Assembly (NCBI RefSeq): GCF_900091595.1
Contig: NZ_FMCW01000023.1
Span: forward strand, 1 to 64,000
Direction: 5' to 3'
Source: Micromonospora haikouensis
GTDB taxonomy: Bacteria > Actinomycetota > Actinomycetes > Mycobacteriales > Micromonosporaceae
Length of the DNA stretch: 64,000 nt
The notes under the pieces: generated by a model
What the model saw: only the letters and a program-made list of their open reading frames with translations
Told to the model about the DNA's origin: nothing
The model's database searches: none
Shown here: piece after piece, positions 1-7,422 of the stretch
Layout of the letters: each line of letters begins with the position of its first letter
Numbering within the stretch: position 1 is the first letter of the stretch
Translations under genes and position numbers: made by a program

Positions 1-12
1 TCTCCAACAAAA
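1..12 (-). rRNA. 16S rRNA, extreme 5' end (truncated by window edge)
   Basis: Read on the minus strand, the last bases before the left edge are TTTTTGTTGGAGA, the conserved 5' start of actinobacterial 16S rRNA, which normally continues into GTTTGATCCTGGCTCAG just outside the window. The bases upstream carry a typical actinobacterial rrn leader. Only about a dozen bases of the mature RNA are present, and the exact 5' end cannot be fixed without the next bases. Confidence 0.6.
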
Positions 13-136
13 ACCTGTTGAACAATCCATCCCGACAACAAAAAGTGTTGCCAAAGGAATCCCCACCAGACCGGCAAAGCCGACCCAGCGCGGGGTATCA
101 AACTACTTGGCACTGGCTTATCAAGCACCCTGTTGA

Positions 137-149
137 GTTCTCAAAGAAC
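137..149 (-). promoter_or_regulatory. rRNA leader boxA/processing element
   Basis: On the minus strand this reads GTTCTTTGAGAAC, followed by TCAACAGGGTGCTTGATAAG, the leader signature found just upstream of 16S genes in many actinomycetes. It resembles boxA antitermination sequence and forms a small palindrome. It would act in transcription antitermination or RNase III processing of the rrn precursor. The role is inferred from sequence likeness only. Confidence 0.6.
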
Positions 150-243
150 AACCACACACCATCCGAAACCCCCAAACCCGGGGGCCCCATCCGGGGCATT
201 CCGTTCATCCGCACCCCCCGCTTCCGCGCTGGGCACTTTTACT

Positions 244-272
244 ACGTTACCCTCCGGTTTCCGCACTGTCAA
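244..272 (-). promoter_or_regulatory. rrn operon promoter, proximal
   Basis: The minus strand shows a perfect -35 TTGACA (267-272), a 17-bp spacer and -10 TAACGT (244-249), about 230 bp upstream of the 16S 5' end. This is the best promoter-like sequence in the leader and suits a housekeeping sigma factor driving rRNA synthesis. No start-site data are available. Confidence 0.7.
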
Positions 273-415
273 ACCGGAGAATCCCGATCCGACCCGCTTC
301 CACCCGAATTACAGGCACCACTCAGTCACCGGTTGTCACCGGCTCCACCCGTGGTTTCCGGCAGGCCGGCCGCTGCGGTCTCCCGCACGCTCGCCCGGTT
401 CCCTACCGGCGGTGA

Positions 416-444
416 ACCTTACCCGGTCGGTCTCGCCTCGCCAA
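416..444 (-). promoter_or_regulatory. rrn operon promoter, distal (tandem)
   Basis: A second minus-strand candidate has -35 TTGGCG (439-444), a 17-bp spacer and -10 TAAGGT (416-421). Tandem promoters are usual for rRNA operons. The stretch 1-652 otherwise holds only leader sequence and the tyrS terminator; the open frames crossing it do not look coding. Confidence 0.5.
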
Positions 445-587
445 ATCCGCCCTGCGGCAGATCCGGGGCACCGCCCGGCCCGAATCACGAAGAGTGTTCC
501 CTCTGCGACCCGGTGTTCCATGCCGCGCTCCGGCCTTGGAGGCTTTTCGCCCCGTTTCGCCCGTTCCGCGCTGGCAGAGAGAAAGTT

Positions 588-627
588 ACGCCCCCGACGG
601 ATTGGTCGTCAAATCCGTCGGGGGCGT
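588..627 (-). terminator. tyrS rho-independent terminator
   Basis: A perfect 16-bp inverted repeat (588-603 with 612-627) with an 8-base loop lies just downstream of the tyrS stop. Read leftward, the stem is followed by AACTTTCTCTCT, a T-rich run. It separates tyrS from the rrn promoters. Confidence 0.8.
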
Positions 628-652
628 CCCGCGTCACACTTCCCGCGCGCCG

Positions 653-1945
653 CTATCCGCGCAGCTCCACGCCGGCGAACGACTTCTTGCCGCGACGCAG
701 GACCAGGTACCGGCCGTGCAGCAGGTCCGCCGCGGTGGGCCTCGCGTCGACCTCGGTGATCCGGGTGTTGTTGACGTACGCGCCGCCCTCGGCGATCACC
801 CGACGCGCCTCCTTGGCGCTCGGCACCAGGCCCGACTCCCGCAGCAACCCCGCGACGTCGGGCAGCTCGTCGACGTGCACCAGCCCGGCCTCGGTCAGGG
901 CCGCCCGCAGCGTCTCCGGGGTCAGGTCGTCCAGCGACCCCCGACCGAACAGGGCCTGGCTGGCGGCGACGGCCTGGGCCATCTCCCGCTCGCCGTGCAC
1001 GAGGGTGGTCAGCTCCTCGGCGAGGGCCCGCTGGGCGAGCCGGGCCGCCGGCCGTTCCGAGGTCTCCTTCTCCAGCTGCTCGATCTCGTCCCGCGAGCGG
1101 AAGCTGAAGTAGCGCAGGTAGCGGACCACGTCGCGGTCGTCGGCGTTGAGCCAGAACTGGTAGAACGCGTACGGGCTGGTCAGCTGCGGGTCGAGCCAGA
1201 CGGCGCCGCCCTCGGTCTTGCCGAACTTCGTGCCGTCGGCCTTGGTCACCAGCGGCGTCACGAAGGCCTGGACGGGGCCGGCCCCCCGGCGGCGGACGTA
1301 GTCGACCCCGGCGGTGATGTTGCCCCACTGATCGGAGCCGCCGAACTGGAGCTGGCAGCCGTGCCGGCGGTGCAGCTCGTAGAAGTCGTGGGACTGGAGC
1401 AGCTGGTAGCTGAACTCGGTGAAGCTGATGCCCGTCTCCAGCCGGGCCTTCACCACTTCCCTGGCCAGCATCTTGTTGACCGGGAAGTGCTTGCCGACGT
1501 CGCGGAGGAACTCGACCACCGACATCTCGCCGGTCCAGTCCAGGTTGTTGACCAGCCGCGCCGCGTTCTCGCCGGCGTAGGACACGAAGGGCGAGAGCTG
1601 GTCGCGGATGCGGTCGACCCAGCCGGCCACCACCTCGGGCGGGTTCAGCGTCCGCTCGGCGCTCTCCTTCGGGTCGCCGATCTGCCCGGTGGCCCCGCCG
1701 ACGAGCAGCAGTGGCCGGTGCCCGCCGAGCTGGAGGCGGCGGGCCGTGGTGACCTGCATGAGGTGGCCGACGTGCAGGCTGGCCGCCGTCGGGTCGAAGC
1801 CCACATAGAAGGTGGCGCTCCCGCCGTCGAGCAGCGCGCGCAGCTCGTCGAGGCCGGTCGAGTCCTGGATGAGGCCCCGCCACTGCAGGTCTTCGGTCAG
1901 GGAGTCCCGCCCGGGCGGCGGGAGGCTGCTGTCGGTCACGGTCAC
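653..1945 (-). CDS. tyrS: tyrosyl-tRNA synthetase
   Basis: Cytoplasmic class I aminoacyl-tRNA synthetase that charges tRNA-Tyr using ATP. The 430-residue protein is of normal bacterial TyrS length. The HIGH-type signature appears as HVGH (residues 58-61, after YVGFDPTAAS). The substrate-pocket segment GGSDQWGN and the KMSKS-like loop KFGKT are both present. The C-terminal part has the S4-like RNA-binding pattern (KEARRVIAEGGAYVNN). The ATG start places MTVTDSS at the N-terminus, divergent from the thioesterase gene. A strong terminator follows, and the rRNA operon lies further downstream on the same strand. Confidence 0.97.
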   Translation of the reverse strand: MTVTDSSLPPPGRDSLTEDLQWRGLIQDSTGLDELRALLDGGSATFYVGFDPTAASLHVGHLMQVTTARRLQLGGHRPLLLVGGATGQIGDPKESAERTLNPPEVVAGWVDRIRDQLSPFVSYAGENAARLVNNLDWTGEMSVVEFLRDVGKHFPVNKMLAREVVKARLETGISFTEFSYQLLQSHDFYELHRRHGCQLQFGGSDQWGNITAGVDYVRRRGAGPVQAFVTPLVTKADGTKFGKTEGGAVWLDPQLTSPYAFYQFWLNADDRDVVRYLRYFSFRSRDEIEQLEKETSERPAARLAQRALAEELTTLVHGEREMAQAVAASQALFGRGSLDDLTPETLRAALTEAGLVHVDELPDVAGLLRESGLVPSAKEARRVIAEGGAYVNNTRITEVDARPTAADLLHGRYLVLRRGKKSFAGVELRG

Positions 1946-1982
1946 CGATTCTCCCCCATCGCCGGAACCGGCCGGTACCGGG

Positions 1983-2010
1983 TTTGCCGCTGATCACGGT
2001 TGGCTAGGCT
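1983..2010 (+). promoter_or_regulatory. promoter of the hotdog thioesterase gene
   Basis: TTGCCG (1983-1988), a 16-bp spacer and TAGGCT (2005-2010) lie about 30 bp upstream of the GTG start. An AGGAGG Shine-Dalgarno (2027-2032) sits 7 bases before that start. The promoter assignment rests on sequence likeness only. Confidence 0.45.
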
Positions 2011-2039
2011 GGCCCTCCCTGACGCGAGGAGGAGCCGCC

Positions 2040-2429
2040 GTGGAGATGCCCGAGCTGACCGGGGGCTTCGTCGCCCTGCTCGGCCTGGAGTTCGACGAGG
2101 TGAGCGCCGATCGGGTCGTCATCCGGTGGCGGGTCCGCCCGGACCTGCACCAGCCGTTCGGCATTCAGCACGGCGGGGTGTACTGCGCGGTGGTGGAGAC
2201 CGCCGCGAGCGTCGGCGGCTCGCTGTGGCTGGGCGGGCAGGGCCGGGTGGTCGGGGTGTCGAACCAGACGGACTTCCTGCGCGCGGTCCGCGAGGGCGAG
2301 CTGACGGCCGTGGGGACCCCGGTGCACCGGGGCCGCAGCCAGCAGCTCTGGCAGGTGGAGATCTCCGACGACGCGGGGCGGCTGGTCTCCCGGGGTCAGG
2401 TGCGCCTGCAGAACCTCACCGGCGCCTGA
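2040..2429 (+). CDS. PaaI-family hotdog-fold thioesterase
   Basis: A 129-residue single hotdog domain, typical of PaaI/YdiI-type acyl-CoA thioesterases that hydrolyse aryl- or acyl-CoA in the cytoplasm. The family pattern is clear: HQPFGIQHGGVYCAVVETAAS holds the conserved HGG and the helix residues that shape the active site, followed by the GVSNQTDFLRAVREG strand. The GTG start is chosen because AGGAGG lies 7 bases upstream; the open frame extends further 5' but that part is antisense to tyrS. The gene stands alone and divergent from tyrS. Substrate unknown. Confidence 0.85.
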   Translation: MEMPELTGGFVALLGLEFDEVSADRVVIRWRVRPDLHQPFGIQHGGVYCAVVETAASVGGSLWLGGQGRVVGVSNQTDFLRAVREGELTAVGTPVHRGRSQQLWQVEISDDAGRLVSRGQVRLQNLTGA

Positions 2430-2552
2430 TCTCGCCGCCGGCAGAGCCGGGCCGGCCCTGCCGACCCGCCGGCCGGATGCCCGGTTCGGGGCTTGAGGGG
2501 CTTTCTGCCCGGATATCGTCGCGGCGATGGCACCCGTCGACCCGCGCCCGAG

Positions 2553-3779
2553 GTGAGGAAGCTCCTCGCCGCGACGCTCGGCGTGCTCTCCGCCGTCGGC
2601 GGGTTCGTGGACATCGGCGACCTGGTGGCGGCGAGCCAGGCGGGGGCGCGCTTCGGCATGGCGCACGCCTGGGTGCTGCTGCTCGGGGTAATGGGCATCT
2701 GCGCGTACGCCGAAATGGCCGGCCGGGTCGCGGCGGTGAGCGGCCGGGCGGTGTTCGACCTGGTGCGGGAGCGGCTGGGCCCCCGGGTGGCGCTGCTGAA
2801 CCTGGTGGCCTCCTACCTGGTGACCGTGCTGACCCTCGCCGCCGAGCTGGGCGGCGTGGGGCTGGCCCTGCAGCTGGCCTCCGGGCTGAGTTACCTGCTC
2901 TGGGTGCCGGTCGCCGCGGCGGCGGTCTGGCTGGTGCTGTGGCGGATGCGCTTCCAGCTGATGGAGCGGGTGTTCGGCCTGGCGGGGCTGGCCCTGGTGG
3001 GGTTCGCGGTGGCGTTGTTCTGGCTGCCCACCGACTGGGCGGCGCTCGGGCGTTCGGCGGCGCACGGCGGCGCGGCGGGGCAGGGCTGGGGGGCCTACTG
3101 GTTCGTGGCGGTGGCGTTGTTCGCCTCCACGGTCAGCCCGTACGAGGTGTTCTTCTTCTCCTCGGGCGGGGTGGAGGAGCGGTGGAGCGCCGCCGACCTG
3201 GCCGACGCCCGGTCCAGCGTGCTGATCGGCTTCCCGGTGGGCGGCTTCCTCGCCCTGTCGCTGATCGCCACGGCCGCGGTGGTGTACCACCCGGGCGGGC
3301 CGTCGCCGGACTCCCTCGCCCAGGTGGCGCAGCCGGCGGTCCTCGCGTTCGGGGCGGCGGGGCTGGCGGTGGCGACGCTGGCGTTCTTCGCCGTCACGTT
3401 CGGGGCCGCGCTGGAGACGGGGCTGTCCGCCGCGTACGCCGCCGCGCAGTATTTCGGCTGGCAGTGGGGCAAGTGGGTGAGCCCCCGTGAGGCGGCCCGG
3501 TTCCACAGCGTGCTGCTGGTCAGCGTCCTGCTCGGGATGCTGGTGCTGCTGACGACAGTCAACCCGGTGACGCTGACGGAGTACATGCTGGTCCTCAGCG
3601 CGGTGGTGCTGCCGCTGACGTACCTGCCGATCCTGATCGTGGCCAACGACCGGACGTACCTGGGTGATCGGGTGAACGGGCCGCTGGCGAATCTGCTGGG
3701 GGTGGTGTTCCTGCTGGTGATCGTGGTGGCATCGGTGGCGGCGGTCCCGCTGGCGGTGGTGACGGGGATGGGCCGATGA
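2553..3779 (+). CDS. NRAMP-family divalent metal transporter, NRMT-like (probable Mg2+)
   Basis: An integral membrane protein of about 408 residues with roughly 11 hydrophobic helices and the NRAMP layout. The metal-site motifs differ from classic manganese/iron NRAMPs. The first-helix DPGN motif is replaced by DIGD (residues 20-23), and the sixth-helix MPHN motif by SPYE within ASTVSPYEVFFFSS, so the metal-selecting methionine is missing. Loss of that Met is a mark of NRAMP-related magnesium transporters. Two PRC-barrel genes follow with overlaps and a CNNM/CorC-type gene converges on them, which fits magnesium handling. The start is uncertain: GTG is preferred, a TTG 60 bases upstream is possible. 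Substrate is inferred. Confidence 0.75.
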   Translation: MRKLLAATLGVLSAVGGFVDIGDLVAASQAGARFGMAHAWVLLLGVMGICAYAEMAGRVAAVSGRAVFDLVRERLGPRVALLNLVASYLVTVLTLAAELGGVGLALQLASGLSYLLWVPVAAAAVWLVLWRMRFQLMERVFGLAGLALVGFAVALFWLPTDWAALGRSAAHGGAAGQGWGAYWFVAVALFASTVSPYEVFFFSSGGVEERWSAADLADARSSVLIGFPVGGFLALSLIATAAVVYHPGGPSPDSLAQVAQPAVLAFGAAGLAVATLAFFAVTFGAALETGLSAAYAAAQYFGWQWGKWVSPREAARFHSVLLVSVLLGMLVLLTTVNPVTLTEYMLVLSAVVLPLTYLPILIVANDRTYLGDRVNGPLANLLGVVFLLVIVVASVAAVPLAVVTGMGR

Positions 3780-4156
3780 GGATGCAGCTCGGCCGGCAGC
3801 TGCTCGACCGGCAGATCGTCGACCGCGACGGCCGGCTGGTCGGCAAGGTCGACGACGTGGAGTTCGGGGTCGACGCGGACGGGGTGCCGTACGTGGCCGC
3901 CCTGCTCACCGGGCAGGGGGCGCTCGGGCAGCGGATCGGCGGCCGGATCGGGCGGCTCCTCGTCGCGGTGGCGGACCGGTTCACCGAGGAGCGGGCGGTG
4001 ACGCCGCTGCGCATCCCGTACCGGCTGGTGGAGCGGGTGGACAGCGCGGTGCGGCTGCGGGCCTGCCTCGGCGACCTGCCCGCCTCGCCGGTGGAGCAGT
4101 GGCTGCGCCGGCACCTGATCGACCGGATCCCGGGGGCGGACCGTGCGGGCGGGTGA
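3776..4156 (+). CDS. PRC-barrel domain protein
   Basis: A 126-residue protein whose ATG overlaps the transporter stop (ATGA), so the two are probably translationally coupled. The N-terminal half, LLDRQIVDRDGRLVGKVDDVEFGVD, is a PRC-barrel strand pattern, as found in the cytoplasmic part of actinobacterial MgtE proteins. The middle RIGGRIGRLLVAV is short and hydrophobic, and the C-terminus is basic. It probably acts as a cytoplasmic accessory or sensor to the upstream transporter. That role is inferred from position and fold only. Confidence 0.6.
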   Translation: MRMQLGRQLLDRQIVDRDGRLVGKVDDVEFGVDADGVPYVAALLTGQGALGQRIGGRIGRLLVAVADRFTEERAVTPLRIPYRLVERVDSAVRLRACLGDLPASPVEQWLRRHLIDRIPGADRAGG

Positions 4157-4550
4157 GCTGCTCGGCCGCACCGCGTACGACCTGCACGGCCGGCGGCTGG
4201 GCCGGGTGGTGGACGTGGTGGTGCGCGGCGAGCGCCCCGACGGGCGGCTGCGGCTGACCGACGTCGTCGTCGCCGGGCGCTGGTACGCCCGGGTCAGCGG
4301 GCGGCTGATCGGTGCGGAGCGGCACCCGTCGGGGCCGTGGCTGATCCGTCTGGTCGCCCGGGCGCTGCGCGGCAGCAGCCGTCAGGTGCCCGCCGACGCC
4401 GTCCGGTTGGTGCCGCCGGTGCCCGGCTTCCCGTTCGGCGCGGCGCAGCCGGAGCAGCCAGAGCAGCCGGAGAGGCCGGAGAGGCCGGAGGGGCCGGAGG
4501 GGCCGCCCGCACCGCCGGACGGGCCAGCGGGACCGGCCGGGCCGGGCTGA
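4143..4550 (+). CDS. second PRC-barrel-like protein with Pro/Glu repeat tail
   Basis: A 135-residue protein starting at a GTG inside the end of the preceding gene. The N-terminal part (GRTAYDLHGRRLGRVVDVVVRG, then RLTDVVVAGRWYARVSG) again follows the PRC-barrel pattern. The last 35 residues are low complexity, PEQPEQPERPERPEGPEG, encoded by a tandem 9-bp repeat, so this tail is likely disordered and variable in length. The gene is third in a tight unit with the NRAMP-like transporter. Function is not established. Confidence 0.55.
   Translation: MRAGELLGRTAYDLHGRRLGRVVDVVVRGERPDGRLRLTDVVVAGRWYARVSGRLIGAERHPSGPWLIRLVARALRGSSRQVPADAVRLVPPVPGFPFGAAQPEQPEQPERPERPEGPEGPPAPPDGPAGPAGPG
4449..4503 (+). 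repeat. tandem 9-bp repeat in coding sequence
   Basis: About six imperfect copies of a 9-base unit (ccggagagg/ccggagcag type) encode the PEQ/PER/PEG tail of the second PRC-barrel-like protein. The array is in frame, so slippage would change the tail length without breaking the gene. Confidence 0.6.
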
Positions 4551-4553
4551 GGG

Positions 4554-5891
4554 TCAGCCCCGGGCCGGGTCGAGGGCGGGCTCGGCGTCGGGCTCCGCGT
4601 CGGCGTCCGGCTCGGCGGGGGCGGCCACGCGGCGCAGCCGTACCGCCGTGATGGCCCGCTGGTCGATGTCGGCGACCTCCACGGCCCAGCCGTCGATGGT
4701 GACGTCCTCCCCCGGCACGGTGGGGATGTGCCCCAGCAGGGTCAGGACCAGGCCGGCCACGGTCGTGTAGTCGCCGGCGGGGCGGCCGGGCAGCTCGACG
4801 CCGACGTCGACGAGGTCGTGGACGGGGAAGGTGCCGGGCAGCAGCATCGCGCCGTCGGCCTCGGTGCGCACGGCGCGCACGTCCCGGTCGGTCTCGTCGT
4901 AGATCTCGCCGACGATCTCCTCGAGGATGTCCTCCAGGGTGACGATCCCGTCGACGGCGCCGCGCTCGTCGACGACGAGGGCGATGTGCTGCCGTTCCGC
5001 CTTGAACTGGCGCAGCGCGTCGACGACCGGCAGCGAGTCGGGCAGCAGCATCGGCGGGCGGGCGCACTCGTCGACGGGCCGGTCGTCGGGCACCCCGACC
5101 AGGTCGCGCAGGTGGATCACGCCGACCGCGTCGTCGAGGCCGCCGTGGCGCACCACCGGCGCGCGGGAGTGGCCCGTGGCGGCCAGCACCAGCCGCGCGG
5201 CGTCCGCCGTGGTGCCGCTGTCGAGCGTGAAGACCTGCAACCGGGGTACGAGCACCGCGCGCAGCCGCCGGTCGGCGATCTCGACCGCCCCGGCGATGAT
5301 GGTCCGCTGCTCCTTGGTGAAGCCGTGGTTGCCGGCGACGATGTCGCGCAGCTCGTCCGGGCCGATCTCGTCCGGCTCGTGCTTGGGGTCGAGGCCGACG
5401 AGGCGGACCACCAGGTCGCTGGTCGCGCCGAGGGCCCAGACGGCGGGGCGGGTGAGGCTGGCGAGCAGGTCCAGCGGGCGGGCCACCAGCAGCGCCCAGC
5501 GCTCGGCGGCCTGCATGGCGATCCGCTTGGGGGCCAGCTCCCCGAAGACGAGGGTGACGAACGTCAGCACCAGGGTGACCAGCACGATGGCGGCCGTCTC
5601 GGCGGCGGAGCCGAACACCCCGAGCAGCGGCACGAGGGGCTTGGCCAGGGAGACCGCCGCGGCGGCCGAGGCGAGGAACCCGGCGAGGGTGATGCCGATC
5701 TGAATGGTGGCGAGAAAGCGGTTCGGGTCCTTGGCGAGGCGGGCCAGCACCCGGCCGGCCCGGCCGCTGCGTTCCAGCCGTTGGACCTGGCTGTCGCGCA
5801 ACGAGACCAGCGCCATCTCGCTGCCGGCGAAGATCGCGTTGAGGACGACCAGGACTCCGACCAGGGCCAGTTGGCTCCAGTAGCTCTGCAC
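4554..5891 (-). CDS. CNNM/CorC-family (DUF21-CBS-CorC_HlyC) membrane protein
   Basis: A 445-residue protein of the hemolysin-C/CorC/CNNM family. The N-terminal DUF21 region (residues about 5-190) has several membrane helices and the signature FAGSEMALVSLRDSQVQRLE. A CBS-domain pair follows (about 215-340, containing DGIVTLEDILEEIVGEI), and a C-terminal CorC_HlyC domain ends near residue 425. Relatives export Mg2+/Co2+ or resist high magnesium. The tail AEPDADAEPDAEPALD is acidic and repetitive. The gene converges on the NRAMP/PRC-barrel unit, so this stretch could hold both import and export of Mg2+. Start is GTG. Confidence 0.88.
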   Translation of the reverse strand: MQSYWSQLALVGVLVVLNAIFAGSEMALVSLRDSQVQRLERSGRAGRVLARLAKDPNRFLATIQIGITLAGFLASAAAAVSLAKPLVPLLGVFGSAAETAAIVLVTLVLTFVTLVFGELAPKRIAMQAAERWALLVARPLDLLASLTRPAVWALGATSDLVVRLVGLDPKHEPDEIGPDELRDIVAGNHGFTKEQRTIIAGAVEIADRRLRAVLVPRLQVFTLDSGTTADAARLVLAATGHSRAPVVRHGGLDDAVGVIHLRDLVGVPDDRPVDECARPPMLLPDSLPVVDALRQFKAERQHIALVVDERGAVDGIVTLEDILEEIVGEIYDETDRDVRAVRTEADGAMLLPGTFPVHDLVDVGVELPGRPAGDYTTVAGLVLTLLGHIPTVPGEDVTIDGWAVEVADIDQRAITAVRLRRVAAPAEPDADAEPDAEPALDPARG

Positions 5892-6069
5892 GCCCGGTTC
5901 TCTCCCTCGCTCCGACGGCCCCGGTCGCGACGACCGGTGGCGCCGCCCGGCGGGCCCGGGCCGGCGTAGGCCCCTCTGTGCCCCGTCGGCGGGTCGGCGA
6001 ATCCTCCCGCCGGCCGGCCGGGCGGTCGCGGGCGGCGGGCCCGCCGGTCGGCCGACCCGTCCGCGCCGG

Positions 6070-6699
6070 TCAGGCCCGGTCGGCGGCGGCCAGATCGAGC
6101 ACGTACGCGTCGTCCTCGGCGCGGAAGCCGAGCCGGTGGTAGTAGGGCGCGACCATGCCGGGCGGGCTGACCACCCGACGGAACCCCCGGTCGGTGAAGA
6201 GGCTGCTACGCCGGTAGACGAACTCGCCGGGGGCGAAGTCGCGGAACGGCGGGGTGACGTAGTCGAGGTCGACCTGGGCGGTGTCGCCCTCGGCGTGGGA
6301 GAGGACCACCCCGACCACCTCGTCGGCGCGGACGACCAGGAACGCGGAGCGGCGGGCGGTGTGCTCGCCCCAGTGGAAGCCCGGGTTGAACCGGGCGATG
6401 TCGGCGGCGTGCACGCGCAGCGTGTGGGCCAGGAACTGGTCGTCGACGCCGACCTCGACCACCTGGTACGTCTGCTCGTCGTGCCGGGTGGCGAGCATCT
6501 TGCGCAGGTACCACACGTTGATGACGGCGAGCACGACGTTCAGCCCGACCATCGGCCACACGGCGAGAGCGGTGTTGTAGCCGATCAGCACGAGGCAGCC
6601 GACGAGGTTGAGTGCGCGCAGCCGGAGGATGCGCGCCTGCAGCAGGGACCAGACCAGCAGCGCCGAGCCGGTCCAGCCGATCAAGTCCAGCCAGTTCAC
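6070..6699 (-). CDS. membrane protein with YgjV-like N-terminus and GNAT-like C-terminus
   Basis: A 209-residue protein in two parts. Residues 1-70 form two or three hydrophobic helices (IGWTGSALLVWSLLQ, ALNLVGCLVLIGYNTALAV, GLNVVLAVINVWYL) resembling small YgjV-type inner-membrane proteins. Residues 95-205 look like a GNAT acyltransferase fold: a ligand-facing hairpin (AFLVVRADEVVGVVLSHAEG), an acidic strand, and the closing element PPGMVAPYYHRLGFR. It may acylate a membrane-proximal substrate, but no substrate can be read. The next gene downstream in the plus sense is a stand-alone GNAT on the same strand. Confidence 0.6.
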   Translation of the reverse strand: MNWLDLIGWTGSALLVWSLLQARILRLRALNLVGCLVLIGYNTALAVWPMVGLNVVLAVINVWYLRKMLATRHDEQTYQVVEVGVDDQFLAHTLRVHAADIARFNPGFHWGEHTARRSAFLVVRADEVVGVVLSHAEGDTAQVDLDYVTPPFRDFAPGEFVYRRSSLFTDRGFRRVVSPPGMVAPYYHRLGFRAEDDAYVLDLAAADRA

Positions 6700-6764
6700 C
6701 CCGCGAGACTAGTGCCCGCCCAGCTCAGGCCGGCTGTGGGGCGGTGCCGGGCGGGTGCCGGCGC

Positions 6765-7277
6765 TCAGGCGGCCAGTTCGAGGACCCACTCCTCGACGAC
6801 GGCGCGGCGGCCGTTGGCGTACCCCGAGTCCTCGCCGACGACGACGAAGCCGCACTTGCGCAGCACCGCGAGGGAGGCGGCGTTGTCCTTGGCGGCGCGG
6901 GCGCGCACCGGGCGGCGCGGCAGCTCGGCCAGCAGGGCGGCGAGGGCTCCGGTGGCGTGGCCGCGGCCCCAGCGGGCCCGGTCGATCCAGTAGCTGACCT
7001 CGGTCTGGTCGTCGACGGGGAAGGCGGCCACGTGGCCGACGACGGTGCCGTCGACGGTGACGGTGCGGGTGACGATCGCCGGGTCGGCGCGGATGCGCCG
7101 CCAGTGCGCCTCGAACGCCGCCCGGTCCGCCGGGTCGACGGGGCCGAACGCCGCCACCCAGTTGGCCTGCGCATCCTGCTCGAAGGCGAAGAAGTGCGGC
7201 AGGTCGTCGTCGCGCACGGGGCGCAGGCGCACGGCCTCGCCGGTCGCGGCGGGCGGGCGCAGATCCTCGGCGGTCAC
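6765..7277 (-). CDS. GNAT-family N-acetyltransferase (RimJ/RimL-like)
   Basis: About 170 residues of a GNAT fold: VRLRPVRDDDLPHFFAFEQD at the N-terminus, the central strand VGHVAAFPVDDQTEVSYWI, the acetyl-CoA loop RARWGRGHATGALAALL (R/QxxGxG/A pattern) and the C-terminal AAKDNAASLAVLRKCGFVVVG. This pattern is typical of RimJ/RimL-type enzymes that acetylate amino groups. Two starts are possible. The GTG used here leaves a compact domain; an ATG 60 bases upstream would add a basic, non-conserved extension. It is divergent from ppdK. Confidence 0.8.
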   Translation of the reverse strand: MTAEDLRPPAATGEAVRLRPVRDDDLPHFFAFEQDAQANWVAAFGPVDPADRAAFEAHWRRIRADPAIVTRTVTVDGTVVGHVAAFPVDDQTEVSYWIDRARWGRGHATGALAALLAELPRRPVRARAAKDNAASLAVLRKCGFVVVGEDSGYANGRRAVVEEWVLELAA

Positions 7278-7309
7278 GCAGGCAGGGTACCGGCGGGGTC
7301 CGACAGGCC

Positions 7310-7323
7310 GGGACCTCCGGCCC
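7310..7323. promoter_or_regulatory. DosR/DevR-like palindrome upstream of ppdK
   Basis: GGGACCTCCGGCCC lies 99 bp upstream of the ppdK start. It matches two other sites in this window (16647-16660 and 19422-19435) except for the two central bases. The half-site GGGAC resembles the DosR/DevR box of mycobacteria. It could serve ppdK or the divergent acetyltransferase. Binding is inferred. Confidence 0.4.
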
Positions 7324-7422
7324 GGCGGTCGTTCCATCCGGCCCTGTCGGCGGCCCGGCGCGGCCCGCTACCAAGGAGGGGGACGACGTTCCCGCACGGT
7401 AGCGGAGTGGAGGGCCGACGCC

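Noticed and set aside
310..345. Third rrn promoter near TGTAAT on the minus strand
   Set aside because: The nearest -35-like words (GTGACA, GTGACT) are 20 and 10 bases away, outside the useful range.
18..1112. Open frames in the rRNA leader and over tyrS on the plus strand
   Set aside because: They lie over rrn promoters, the tyrS terminator and antisense to tyrS, with no ribosome sites or recognisable domains.
2493..2552. TTG start for the NRAMP-like transporter
   Set aside because: The added 20 residues are Arg/Pro-rich and precede the first conserved helix; the GTG at 2553 gives a compact N-terminus. Not fully excluded.
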